64,000 bases of DNA from JASHPR01 sp963739645. GTDB lineage: Bacteria; Actinomycetota; Actinomycetes; Streptosporangiales; Streptosporangiaceae. How positions within the stretch are numbered: the first letter of the stretch is position 1; every line of letters begins with the position of its first letter. Both the position numbers and the translations under genes were made by a program. Below are positions 43,899 to 53,457 of the stretch, in pieces. Location: positions 62,001 through 126,000 of the forward strand of contig CAVUBM010000056.1 of the NCBI GenBank assembly GCA_963739645.1, given 5' to 3'. Under the pieces are notes generated by a model. It made no database searches. It saw nothing but the letters and a program-made list of their open reading frames with translations, and was not told where the DNA came from.

Positions 43899-45760
43899 AT
43901 GCACATGCCCCGAGGCAGCGGGCCTGGCGTGCAGACGGTGATCGCGGCTCAGGCCGGAGACGCGCACGCGCTCGACAGCCTGATGTCCAGCTACCTGCCG
44001 CTGGTCTACAACATCGTCGGCCGGGCGCTGAACGGGCACGCCGACGTCGACGACGTGGTGCAGGAAACCATGCTGCGCGCCGTGCGCGGCCTGGGTGACC
44101 TGCGCGATCCCGCGGCGTTCCGGTCCTGGCTGGTCGCCGTCGCCATCCGGCAGGTGCGCGACTCACTACCGGGCCAGGCAGGCGCGCGCCCGTGGCCGAC
44201 CTGAGCGACGAGGTGGCCGATCCCGCGGCCGACTTCGTCGACCTGACCATCCTGCGCCTCGGCCTGTCGAGCCAGCGCGAGGAGACGGCGCAGGCCACCC
44301 GCTGGCTCGACCACGAGCGACCGGGAGCTGCTCGCGCTGTGGTGGCTGGAAGCCGCGGGCGAGCTCGACCGCGGCGAGATCTCGCCGCGCGCTCGGCCTG
44401 CCGCCCGAGCACGTCGCGGTGCGGGTGGCCCGGATGAAGGAGCAGCTCACGACCGTCCCGGGTGGTGGTGCGGGCGCTGCGCGCCGAGCGCGCCGTGCGC
44501 CGGCCTGGCGCCTGGCCATCGCGGGCTGGGACGGTGTGCCAGGTCCGCTGTGGCGCAAGCGCATCGCCCGGCACATCCGGGACTGCCGGCGGTGCGGCGC
44601 CCACCAGGCCGGCCTGGTCCCCGCCGAGCGGCTGCTGGCCGGGCTGCCGCTGCGTCCCGCTGCCGGCCGCGGCCGCGACGAGCCGCCGCTCCGGCCCGGC
44701 GCGGCGGCCACCGGGCGGCCGGCCCGCGCCCGGCCACGCCCCGGGCACGCCCTGGCCACAGGGCGGCGGCCGCGCAGCTGAAGCTCGCGGCGGCCGCGGT
44801 GGTGGCCTGCTGCGCCGTGGCCGGCGGCGCCGTCGCTGTCCACCTGCACCACACGCGCACCGGTGGCCGCGGCCGCCGCAGCCGCGCACGCCCGCTCAGG
44901 CCCTGGCCCGGCCCTCGGCGCGGCCGGCGCCGAGCTCCACCCCGTCCCCGGCCGCGCCGGCCGCCACGCGCCGCCGCCCACGCCGTCGCCGGCGGCCGCG
45001 GTCCCCGCGGCGACCACCGCGAAAAAGGGTGTCGGCGCGTGGGCGTTCAGCGGAGCCACCCAGGCCCTCGCCGAGTCCGGGCGCCAGCTGGTACTACACC
45101 TGGTCGCGCCACGCCCGGCGTCGCCGGACCCGCCGGGGTGCAGTTCGTGCCCATGATCTGGGGCAGCGCGGACGTGACCGCGAGCACGCTCGGCCAGGCT
45201 AAGCAGGAGGGCCCGGACCTGCTTGGCTTCAACGAGCCGGACATGAGCAGCCAGTCGAACATGACCCCGGCGCAGGCCCTCAGCCTGTGGCCGCAGCTGA
45301 TGGCGACCGGTATGCAGCTGGGCAGCCCGGCGGTGGCCGACAACGCAGCCACGCCGGGAGGCTGGCTGGACCAGTTCATGTCCGGCGCCGCGGCCCGCGG
45401 CTACCGGGTCAACTTCATCACCCTGCACTGGTACGGCGCCGACTTCGACACCGCCGCGGCCGTCAGCCAGCTGCGAGAGCTACCTCCAGGCGGTGCACGC
45501 GCGCTACCACCTGCCGATCTGGGTGACCGAGTTCGCCCTGGCCAACTTCGGCGGCTCCCCGTCCACTCCGAGCCCGCAGCAGCAGGCCGCGTTCGTCACG
45601 GCCGCGACCGCCGATGCTCCAGGGCCTGGGCTACGTGCAGCGCTACGCCTGGTTCGGGCTGCAGGCCACCCCGTCCGACGGCAGCATGGGCCTGTTCAGC
45701 ACCGGCCCGGTGGCCACTCCCGCGGGCCGCGCGTTCGAGGCAGCGGGCCCGGCCGGCTGA
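43899..45760 (+). CDS. ECF sigma factor fused to zinc-finger, membrane helix and GH128-like glucanase (many frame breaks)
   Basis: Pieces read in order in changing frames. Sigma region 2: LMSSYLPLVYNIVGRAL and HADVDDVVQETMLRAV. Sigma region 4: RELLALWWLEAAGELDRGEIS, then LGLPPEHVAVRVARMKEQL. Zinc-finger-like RHIRDCRRCGAHQ. A membrane helix LKLAAAAVVACCAVAGGAVAV. A proline-rich linker. Finally a glycosyl-hydrolase catalytic core: GVGAWAFSGATQAL, FVPMIWGSADVTA, LLGFNEPDMSSQSNM (acid Glu), NFITLHWYGADFD, LPIWVTEFALANFGG (nucleophile Glu). About ten +1 shifts lie between 44160 and 45612. Actinobacterial ECF groups with carbohydrate-active extensions are known. Heavy local error or a decayed gene. 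Confidence 0.65.
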
Positions 45761-46234
45761 TCGATCCAGTACCGGCACTCACCCTCGAGGATGTTGTCCA
45801 GTACCCCGCCGTTGGCCTCGATGACCCGCCGGGAGGCCAGGTTCGGCTCGGCGCAGGTGAGCAGGAGGCGGGTGAGGCCGAGGCTGTCCCGGCCGTAGCC
45901 AATCGCCCGCCAGCATCGCCGTGGCGTGGCCCTGGCGCCGGTGACGCGGGGCGACGTGATATCCGATGTGCCCGCCGTGCCGGGTGAGCTCCGGGGTCAG
46001 CCGATGGCGGACGACAACGGTGCCCAGGTAGGTGCGGCCGCTGAGGTACCACAGCGTGGATATCGGGACACCCCAGTACTCCTCCTCATCGAGGACCCCC
46101 CGGACGTAGCGGTCGAAATCCGCCGCCACCTCGTCCACGGGGAAGTCCGGCAGCCAGCCCTCGTCACGAAGATCGCGGGCGGCTTCGATGAACGAATCGC
46201 GGACCAGCGGGGTCGGCTCGGCCAGATGGGGCAT
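45643..46234 (-). CDS. GNAT family acetyltransferase
   Basis: Acetyltransferase of about 196 residues from ATG 46234: LVRDSFIEAARDLRDEG, YLGTVVVRHRLTPEL, HIGYHVAPRHRRQGHATAML (acetyl-CoA loop). After a +1 break near 45897 the protein goes on IGYGRDSLGLTRLLLTCAEPNLASRRVIEANGG, the usual end of the fold. The 3' part overlaps the end of the sigma/glucanase gene on the other strand by about 118 bases. Substrate unknown. Confidence 0.75.
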
Positions 46235-46282
46235 GACCGTGAGACTAACGAGCAGTCAGCCCGGTCGCTGTATGGTCGCGTG

Positions 46283-47354
46283 GTGACCTCACGAGGACGC
46301 AAGGTAGCGGCCCCACCCGCTGCCGGTGCCGTAGGGCTGCCTTCGCACGCGGTCAGCCCGCTGCGCGCGGTGACCAGCCGGCTGCTCTTGGCTTTCGGCC
46401 TGCTGGTGCTGTGCACGCTGATCGTCTACCTGGGACGGGATGGCTACCGGGACAATGCGCACCCGGGGCAGCCGCTGTCCCTGCTCGCCTCGGTGTACTA
46501 CGCGACCATCACCCTGTCGACGACCGGCTTCGGCGACATCGTCCCTGTGACCGCCGCGGCGCCGGCTGGTGAACATCGTGCTGATCTTCCCGATCCGGCT
46601 GGTCTTCCTCGTCGTCCTGGTCGGCACGACGCTCGCGGTGCTGACCCAGCGAACCCGGACAGACTGGCGCATTGCCCAATGGAGGTCGAAGGTGACAGGT
46701 CACACGGTCGTGGTCGGGTACGGGACGAAGGGCAGGAGCGCGATCGCGGCGCTGCGCGAGTCCGGGGTACCCGGCGCCTCGATCGTGGTGATCGACACCG
46801 CCGCCGAGGCCGTGGCCGAGGCGAGCGCGGCCGGGCTGGTCACGGTGACCGGCGACGGCACCCGGCGGGACGTGCTGGCCCAGGCCGAAGCGGCCCGCGC
46901 CGCGCAGGTGATCATCGCCGTGCACCGGGACGATACCGCCGTCCTGATCGCGCTCACCGCCCGCGAACTGTGCCCGGGCGGGGTGATCGTCGCGGCGGTC
47001 CGGGACCGGGAGAACGAGGGCCTGCTCCGGCAGAGCGGCGCCAACCAGGTCGTGGTGTCCTCGGACGCCGCCGGCCGACTGCTCGGCATATCCACGATCC
47101 GGCCGTCGGCCGCCCGGGTCATCGCCGACCTGCTGGACAGCGGCTGCGGGCTGGACCTGGACGAGAGGCCGGTGGCCGAGGCCGAGGTGGGCCGCCCAGC
47201 CCGCGAGGCCGCGGGGGCGGTCATCGCCGTGCACCGCGGCGGGCGACTGCTGGCCGCCGATGACCCGGAGGCCGCGCGGCTGCAGGCCGGTGACCGCCTG
47301 ATCCTGCTCGCGACCGCACCATCCGGCTCGGCGCCGTCGAGCCTGGGACCATAA
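46283..47354 (+). CDS. Two-helix potassium channel with RCK/TrkA-N domain
   Basis: Membrane protein of about 356 residues. A first helix (LLLAFGLLVLCTLIVYLG), a pore loop with the K+ filter YYATITLSTTGFGDIVPVT, and a second helix (LVNIVLIFPIRLVFLVVLVGTTLAVL) form the channel. The cytoplasmic RCK domain starts HTVVVGYGTKGRSAIAALRESG and has the acidic VVIDTAAE strand; a TrkA-C-like part ends the protein. The filter is TTGFGD rather than the common TVGYGD. The frame changes near 46562 (+1). GTG at 46283 or 46280. Confidence 0.83.
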
Positions 47355-47387
47355 CCACTGGTGCGCTCGGCCCCAGGCCAGCGGAGC

Positions 47388-48281
47388 TCAGTGGTAGGAG
47401 TGCTCCCCGTCCGGGAAGGTGCCCGAGGCCACGTCCTCGGCGAAGGACTGGGCGGCCTGGCGCAGCACCCCGCCGACGTCCGCGTACCGCTTCACGAACT
47501 TCGCGGTGTGCGGCGACAGCCCGGCCATGTCCTGCCAGACCAGCACCTGCGCGTCGCAGTCCGGGCCGGCGCCGATGCCGATCGTGGGAATGGCCAGGCT
47601 GGCCGTGACGCGCGAGGCCAGGTCGGCGGGCACCGCCTCGAGCACCACCGAGAACGCGCCGGCCGCCTGCAGCGCCTTGGCGTCGTGCAGCAGCCGCTCG
47701 CCGTCCTCGCCGCGGCCCTGCACCCGGTAGCCGCCGAACGCGTTCACCGACTGCGGCGTCAGGCCCAGGTGGGCCATGACCGGGATCCCGGCCGCCACCA
47801 GGTCCTCGACCTGCCGGAGCACCCGGTGGCCGCCCTCCAGCTTGACCGCGTGCGCCCCGGCCTCCTTCAGGAACCTGGTCGCCGCGGCCAGCGCTGCCTC
47901 GGGCGAGCCCTGGTAGGAGCCGAACGGCAGGTCGGCGACCACCATCGCCCGGCTGGTGCCGCGGACCACCGCCGCGGTGAGCGGGAGCAGGTCATCGACG
48001 GTCACCGGGATCGTGGTGTCGTGGCCGTAGACGACCATCCCGGCCGAGTCCCCGACCAGCAGCACCGGGATCCCGGCGTCGTCGAAGACCCGCGCGGTCA
48101 GGGCGTCGTAGGCGGTGAGCATGGGCCACTTCTCGCCGCGGGCCTTGGCGGCGGCGATGTCGCGGACGGTGACCCGCCGCGGTGTGCGGCCTCCGTACAG
48201 CGGCTCTGGGGTGGTGGCCCGTGCATGTGTGGTCCGCGGGCTGGTCGCGGCCACGCCTGAGTCACCTGCGGGCGCAGTCAT
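47388..48281 (-). CDS. panB: 3-methyl-2-oxobutanoate hydroxymethyltransferase
   Basis: First committed step of pantothenate synthesis; transfers a hydroxymethyl group to 2-oxoisovalerate. The TIM barrel shows RRVTVRDIAAAKARGEKWPMLTAYD, PVLLVGDSAGMVVYGHDTTIPVTVDDL, VADLPFGSY, AVKLEGG, PVMAHLGLTPQSVNAFGG and VVLEAVPADLA. ATG at 48281 has GGAGG eight bases upstream; the open frame extends further but this start gives the normal length of 297 residues. Convergent with the K+ channel. Confidence 0.95.
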   Translation of the reverse strand: MTAPAGDSGVAATSPRTTHARATTPEPLYGGRTPRRVTVRDIAAAKARGEKWPMLTAYDALTARVFDDAGIPVLLVGDSAGMVVYGHDTTIPVTVDDLLPLTAAVVRGTSRAMVVADLPFGSYQGSPEAALAAATRFLKEAGAHAVKLEGGHRVLRQVEDLVAAGIPVMAHLGLTPQSVNAFGGYRVQGRGEDGERLLHDAKALQAAGAFSVVLEAVPADLASRVTASLAIPTIGIGAGPDCDAQVLVWQDMAGLSPHTAKFVKRYADVGGVLRQAAQSFAEDVASGTFPDGEHSYH

Positions 48282-48464
48282 CAGGGAACCTCCATGTCTC
48301 GAGGCGCACGTGCGGCGTCCCCGGACACCTCGATCATGCCACGGGCCTGGCCCGGATTTACATGCCCGCCGGGGCGGAATATTTTCCGATACGGATCCGT
48401 TCCGTATCGTTAGTTCGCGGGCCCCGGCAGCACGGGGCCGCCACAGCTTCCCAGGTAAGGGTTC

Positions 48465-50123
48465 ATGGATTCGCAGACCATTCAGCGGCGCCGATGGGTG
48501 ATCCTCAGCGTCCTCATCATCAGCCTGATCGCGATCGTCCTGGACAACACGGTCCTGAACATCGCGCTGAAGACAATCGCCGAACCCCGGGGCGGGCTCG
48601 GCGCCAGCCAGAGCGAGCTCGAATGGGCGATCAACTCCTACACCCTGGTGTTCGCCGGGCTGCTGTTCACGTTCGGCGTGATCGGCGACCGGATCGGCCG
48701 CCGGCGGATGCTGATGATCGGCATGGCCATGTTCGGCCTGGCCTCGCTGCTTTCCTCGTACGCGCAGACCCCCGATCAGCTCATCTGGGCCCGGGCGCTG
48801 ATGGGGCTGGGCGGCGCCGCGGTCATGCCGCAGACGCTCTCCATCATCACTAACGTGTTCGAGCCGCACGAGCGGGCGCGGGCCATCGGGATCTGGGCCG
48901 CCGCCGTCGGCATGGCCATCGCCATCGGCCCGATCGTGGGCGGCCTGCTGCTCGACCACTTCTGGTGGGGCTCGGTCTTCCTGATCAACGTGCCGGTCAC
49001 CGCGGTCGGCGTCGCCGCGATCATCCTGTTCGTGCCCGAGTCCAAGAGCCCGGCTCCGGGCCGGATCGACTACCTGGGCGTGCTGCTGTCCATTGTCGGC
49101 CTGGTGCTGGTCGTCTACGGGATCATCCAGGGCGGCGACACCGGCTCCTGGCTGCGCGGTGACGTGCTCGGGCCGGTGGTTGGCGGGCTGGCGGTCCTCA
49201 CGGTGTTCGGGTGGCACGAGGCCCGAACCGAGCATCCGAGCCTGGACGTCCGGCTGTTCCGTGACCCCCGGCTGTCATCCGCCACTGCCGCGATAGCGCT
49301 GGTGTTCTTCGCGATGGCGGGCGTGTACTTCTTCATCAGCTTCTACCTGCAGAACGTCCGCGGCTTCAGCCCGCTGCACGCCGGCCTGCTGACCATCCCG
49401 ATCGCCGCAGGCCAGCTGCTGTCCTCGCCGCGCAGCGCCGCCCTGGTGCGGCGATTCGGTGCCCGGGCCGTCAGCTCGGCCTCGCTGCTGCTGATGGCGG
49501 TCGCGATGGCCGGCTACCACCTGCTCGGCACCACCACGCCAATCTGGGTGCTCGAGGTGGCATTCTTCGTCCAGGCCGTGGCCATGGGCACGATCATGCC
49601 GCTGGCCACCGAAGCGGTGATGTCGGTGGTGCCGAGGGAGCGCGGCGGGGCCGGTTCGGCGATCACGAACACCGCCCGCCAGGTGGCGGTCGCCCTGGGC
49701 GTGGCCGTGCTCGGGTCGGTGCTCGCCCAGGTCTACCGGGGCCAGCTGTCGCCGCACCTGGCCGCGCTGCCGGCAGGCACCAGGAACGCCGCCACCCAGT
49801 CGATCGCGGCGACCCAGGCCATCGCGCAACGGCTCGGGCCGGCCGGCTCGCACCTGCTGACCGCGGCCAACGACTCGTTCGTGCATGCCATGCACGTGAC
49901 CTCGCTGATCTCCATGATCATCGCGATACTTGGTGCGATCGTCATGGCGGTCTGGATGCCAGGCCGCCGCCCGGTGCCTGCTGTAGACACGGTGCCTGCT
50001 GTAGACGACGGTGCCTGCCGTAAACACGGTGCCTGCCGTAAACACGGTGCCTGCTGCCACGCTGGGCCGGCCAGCAGCGGCCGCCGCGGCGAGATGCCGG
50101 ACGAGGTGCTTATCGATGGCTGA
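48465..50123 (+). CDS. DHA2 family efflux MFS transporter
   Basis: Drug/proton antiporter of the EmrB/QacA group, 552 residues. MDSQTIQRRRWVILSVLIISLIAIVLDNTVLNIAL opens the first helix; motif A is GVIGDRIGRRRML and motif C is GPIVGGLLLDHFWW. Fourteen hydrophobic segments are likely. The C-terminal tail is odd: VPAVDTVPAVDDGACRKHGACRKH, encoded by an 18-base tandem repeat that shifts frame within itself. The stop overlaps the TetR start by eight bases, so TetR is likely its regulator. Confidence 0.88.
   Translation: MDSQTIQRRRWVILSVLIISLIAIVLDNTVLNIALKTIAEPRGGLGASQSELEWAINSYTLVFAGLLFTFGVIGDRIGRRRMLMIGMAMFGLASLLSSYAQTPDQLIWARALMGLGGAAVMPQTLSIITNVFEPHERARAIGIWAAAVGMAIAIGPIVGGLLLDHFWWGSVFLINVPVTAVGVAAIILFVPESKSPAPGRIDYLGVLLSIVGLVLVVYGIIQGGDTGSWLRGDVLGPVVGGLAVLTVFGWHEARTEHPSLDVRLFRDPRLSSATAAIALVFFAMAGVYFFISFYLQNVRGFSPLHAGLLTIPIAAGQLLSSPRSAALVRRFGARAVSSASLLLMAVAMAGYHLLGTTTPIWVLEVAFFVQAVAMGTIMPLATEAVMSVVPRERGGAGSAITNTARQVAVALGVAVLGSVLAQVYRGQLSPHLAALPAGTRNAATQSIAATQAIAQRLGPAGSHLLTAANDSFVHAMHVTSLISMIIAILGAIVMAVWMPGRRPVPAVDTVPAVDDGACRKHGACRKHGACCHAGPASSGRRGEMPDEVLIDG
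49973..50058 (+). repeat. 18-base tandem repeat at the MFS/TetR junction
   Basis: Units of GGTGCCTGCTGTAGACAC: 49973-49990 (18), 49991-50009 (19, one extra base), 50010-50027 (18), 50028-50045 (18) and a partial copy to 50058. The 19-base unit changes the reading frame. Without the extra base the frame would read VPAVDT / VPAVNT repeats and continue into the TetR gene. Confidence 0.85.
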
Positions 50124-50706
50124 CGCGACCGTGCACCGCCGTCCCGGCCGGCCGCGCAGCGAGCAGGCCGAGCGGGCGATCATCGACGCGGCCCTGGACC
50201 TCTTCGCGGAATCCGGCCCGGACGGCGTGTGCATGGAACAGGTCGCCGCCAGGGCCGGCGTGGGGAAGGCCACCATCTACCGTCGCTGGTCAGGGAAAGA
50301 GGACCTGCTCCTGGACGCGCTGGCGTCGCTGAAGACCCCGCTGCCGGAGCCGAAGGGCCGGTCCGTCCGCGAAGACCTCGTGGCGGTGCTCGGCGCGATG
50401 TGCGATGAAGCGGCCGACCCGCGGCGGGCCAGGCAGTTCGCGCTGCTGCAGGGGGAGGGCGCGAAGTACCCCCGGCTGATGGCGCGGTTCGTTGAGACGG
50501 TGGTCGAGCCGCGGCGCGAGGTGGTCAGGTCGATACTTCGCCGCGGCGTCGCCACCGGTGAGCTGCGCGAGGACACCGACGTCCAGGTGGCGCTGTTCCT
50601 GCTGCGCGGGGCGTCGCTGTCGGCCAGCCTGTACGGCCAGGAGCCCATCGAGGACTACCCCAAGCGCGTGGTCGACGAGCTGCTGCGCGGCCTGGCCGCA
50701 CGCTGA
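50116..50706 (+). CDS. TetR family regulator
   Basis: Regulator of 196 residues: HRRPGRPRSEQAERAIIDAALDLFAESGPDG, then the helix-turn-helix MEQVAARAGVGKATIYRRWSGKEDLL. The C-terminal domain resembles the TetR_C_11/16 class (FVETVVEPRREVVRSILRRGVATGELREDTD). ATG at 50116 lies inside the last codons of the MFS gene, suggesting co-translation and control of the pump. Upstream, the same frame is open back through the repeat units. Confidence 0.88.
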   Translation: MADATVHRRPGRPRSEQAERAIIDAALDLFAESGPDGVCMEQVAARAGVGKATIYRRWSGKEDLLLDALASLKTPLPEPKGRSVREDLVAVLGAMCDEAADPRRARQFALLQGEGAKYPRLMARFVETVVEPRREVVRSILRRGVATGELREDTDVQVALFLLRGASLSASLYGQEPIEDYPKRVVDELLRGLAAR

Positions 50707-50802
50707 CCCCGGGGACAGGCCGGCCAATGCGGATGGCCTCCGGCCGCGCGGATGGCGTACGGGCTATCGTCGGCACGGGGGCGACGTCGACGGGAGAAGC
50801 CA

Positions 50803-51444
50803 ATGCGGCTGACCAAGCTGGAGCACGCCTGCGTACGCCTGGAGAAGGACGGGTCGGTGCTGGTCATCGACCCCGGCACGTTCAGCGACGCCCGCTCAGC
50901 GCTGGCCGGCGCCGGCGCGGTCCTCATCACCCATGAACACGCCGATCATCTCGACGCTGACGGCCTGCGCGCGGCCATGACCGGCGATCCCGGCCTGGAG
51001 CTGTGGACCAACGGCCCGGTCGCCGGGCAGTTCGCCGATTTCGGCTCCCGGGTGCACGCCGTGTCCCACGGTGACACGTTCACCGCGGCCGGGTTTGACG
51101 TGCACGTCTACGGCCGGGATCACGCCCAGATCCACCGGGACATCCCGGTCATCGTGAACACCGGGTTCGCGGTGGACGGCACGGTGTTCCACCCGGGTGA
51201 CGCGCTCACCGTGCCCGAGGACCGCGTACCGGTCCTGCTGCTGCCGCTCGTCGGGCCCTGGCTCAAGACGTCCGAGATGATCGACTACGCCCGCGAGGTG
51301 GCACCGCAGCGGGCGTACGCGATCCACGACGCGATCCTCAACGACAACGGCATCGGGCTGATGGAGCGCATGCTCGGGATCGCCGCCGCGCCCACGGGCG
51401 CGCCCTTCGCCCGGGTGGAGCCGGGCACCACGGTTGATCTCTAG
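50803..51444 (+). CDS. Metallo-beta-lactamase-fold hydrolase (UlaG-like)
   Basis: Protein of 213 residues: MRLTKLEHACVRLEKDGSVLVIDPGTF, ITHEHADHLDADGL (metal-binding HxHxDH), then VFHPGDAL and a late AYAIHDAILNDNG. This is the small MBL-fold group often called metal-dependent hydrolase or L-ascorbate-6-phosphate lactonase-like; the substrate is unknown. GGGAGA precedes the ATG at 50803. Its stop overlaps the nadE stop by four bases in convergent orientation. Confidence 0.85.
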   Translation: MRLTKLEHACVRLEKDGSVLVIDPGTFSDARSALAGAGAVLITHEHADHLDADGLRAAMTGDPGLELWTNGPVAGQFADFGSRVHAVSHGDTFTAAGFDVHVYGRDHAQIHRDIPVIVNTGFAVDGTVFHPGDALTVPEDRVPVLLLPLVGPWLKTSEMIDYAREVAPQRAYAIHDAILNDNGIGLMERMLGIAAAPTGAPFARVEPGTTVDL

Positions 51445-53269
51445 GACAGGGCGGTCCCCGGGGACGCCGCGGTGCCTTCCTTGGAGCGGGCCGGCTCGCG
51501 CCAGCGGTTAGTGATCGGCAGGCGGCGGTCCCGGCCGAAGTTCTTCGACGTGATCTTGGGGCCGGGCGGGTACTGCCGGCGCTTGTACTCCGCGCGGTCC
51601 ACCAGTGCCACCACGCGGTCGACCAGGCCGGGGTCGTGCCCGGCCGCGACCAGCTCGGCGGCGCCCAGGTCGTGCTCCACGTAGTCGTCCAGGATCGCGT
51701 CAAGCACCGCGTAGTCCGGGAGCGAGTCGCTGTCCATCTGGCCCGGGGCCAGCTCCGCGCTGGGCGGCTTGGTGATCGAGTTCTCCGGGATCGGCGGCGT
51801 CTCGCCGCGCCTGGCCGCCTCCCGGTTCCGCCACCGGGCCAGCTCCCAGACCAGCGTCTTGAACACGTCCTTGATCGGCGCGTACCCGCCGGCCGAATCG
51901 CCGTAGAGCGTGGAGTAGCCGGTGGCCAGCTCGCTCTTGTTGCCCGTGGTCAGGACCAGGTGGTTCTCCTGGTTGGACAGCGACATCAGGACCATGCCGC
52001 GGATCCTGGCCTGCAGGTTCTCCGCGGCCAGGCCGGTAGAGGTCGAGCTCCGCCTCGAACGCGTCGACCATGGACCGGATCGGCACCGTCCTGGCGTGCA
52101 CGCCCTGGCGCTTGACCAGGTCCTCGGCGTCGGTGACGGAGTGGCCCGACGAGTAGCGGCTCGGCATGAGCACCACGTGCACCCGGTCCTGGCCCACCGC
52201 GTCGGCCGCGATCGTCGCGGTCAGGGCCGAGTCGATCCCGCCCGACAGGGCCAGGATCACCGAGCTGAACCGGTTCTTCCGCACGTAGTCGCGGACGCCG
52301 GTGACCAGGGCCGCGTACACCTCGTCGAGGTCGGGCAGCCGGGGCCACGTGGCCTGGGCGTCTGCGGCGCGCACCGGGGCCGGCCTGGCCACGTCGGCCA
52401 GCTCCAGCCGCCGGATGGTGATCACCGAGCCGTCCCTCGCGTCGACCGGCGTCTCGGCCGGGCTCAGGGCCGCGCTCGCGGCCGGCAGGTCCAGGTCCGC
52501 GACGACCAGGGCGTCCTCGAACTGCGGCCCGCGGGCCAGCAGCCGCCCCGCGGCGTCCACCAGGATCGAGTCGCCGTCGAACACGAGTTCGTCCTGGCCG
52601 CCCACCATGTTCGCGTACGCCAGCGCGGCGCCCGCCTCGCGCGCCCGCCGCTGGCAGCAGCTCCAGCCGGGTGTCGTCCTTGCCGCTCTCGTACGGCGAG
52701 GCGTTCGGCACCACGAGCAGGCCCGCGCCGGCCGCGCAGGCGGCCGTGACCGGGCCGCCGTCCTGCCACAGGTCCTCGCAGATCGCGATGGCCACGTCGA
52801 CGGACTGCCCGCCGCCCGCGGGCATCCGGAACACCGGCAGGGTGTCGCCAGGCACGAAGTACCGGTACTCGTCGAAGACCCCGTAGTTGGGCAGGTGGTG
52901 CTTGGCCGACCGCACCGCGACCGCTCCGTCGTACAGCAGCGCGGCGGCGTCCAGCGGCGCCCCGGCGGGCAGCCCGACGCGCGGCGCCAGGTCGGGCCGG
53001 TGATCCAGGTACCCGGTGACCACAGCGATCCCGCCGAGCCCCTCGGCGGCCAGCCGCTCCGCCGTGGCCCTCAGCGCGGCGGTCGAGGCCGCGACGAACG
53101 ACGCCCGCAGGGCCAGGTCCTCGACCGGGTAGCCGGTCAGCATCATCTCGGGGAACACCACGAGTCTGGCGCCCTGATCCGCGGCCCGCCTGGTCCACGC
53201 GACGATGAGGTCCGCGTTCCCGGCCAGATCCCCGACGGTGGCGTTTACCTGAGCGAGGGCAATGCGCAT
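51441..53269 (-). CDS. nadE: NAD+ synthase, glutamine-hydrolysing
   Basis: Amidates nicotinate adenine dinucleotide to NAD+ using ammonia from glutamine. Start MRIALAQVNATVGDLAGNADLI. The nitrilase-type glutaminase has Glu in FPEMMLTGYP, Lys in RSAKHHLPNYGVFDE and Cys in AICEDLW. The synthetase has the pyrophosphate loop LALSGGIDSAL and TTGNKSELATGYSTLYGD. Two +1 breaks occur near 52655 (CTGCAG read as CTGCCAG) and 52035. Repaired length is about 609 residues. Confidence 0.93.
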
Positions 53270-53329
53270 TTCCGGCACCCCCTCAGCATAGGTCGGCCCG
53301 TCCGCCTGGCTGCTCCACGCCCCGTCAAC

Positions 53330-53382
53330 CATGATCGTGGTGGATTACCCGCGCCATGTGACGAAAACCCACCACGATCATG
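53330..53382. repeat. Long inverted repeat between nadE and glnA2
   Basis: CATGATCGTGGTGG at 53330-53343 is perfectly complementary to CCACCACGATCATG at 53369-53382; with one mismatch the pairing extends by three more bases (ATT against AAC). The loop is under 25 bases. It sits in the 188-base divergent gap and could be a transcription-factor target, a terminator-like cruciform, or one copy of a dispersed palindromic element. Confidence 0.7.
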
Positions 53383-53457
53383 CGACCCCGGGCCGCCGCG
53401 GAGGCGGCGACGTGGGGCGTTAACGTGCCGGAAACACAAGTTGGGCAGACTGACCGG

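Noticed and set aside
48282..49235. Upstream extension of the panB frame by about 318 codons
   Set aside because: Runs antisense to the MFS gene; panB has a good ribosome site and normal length from 48281.
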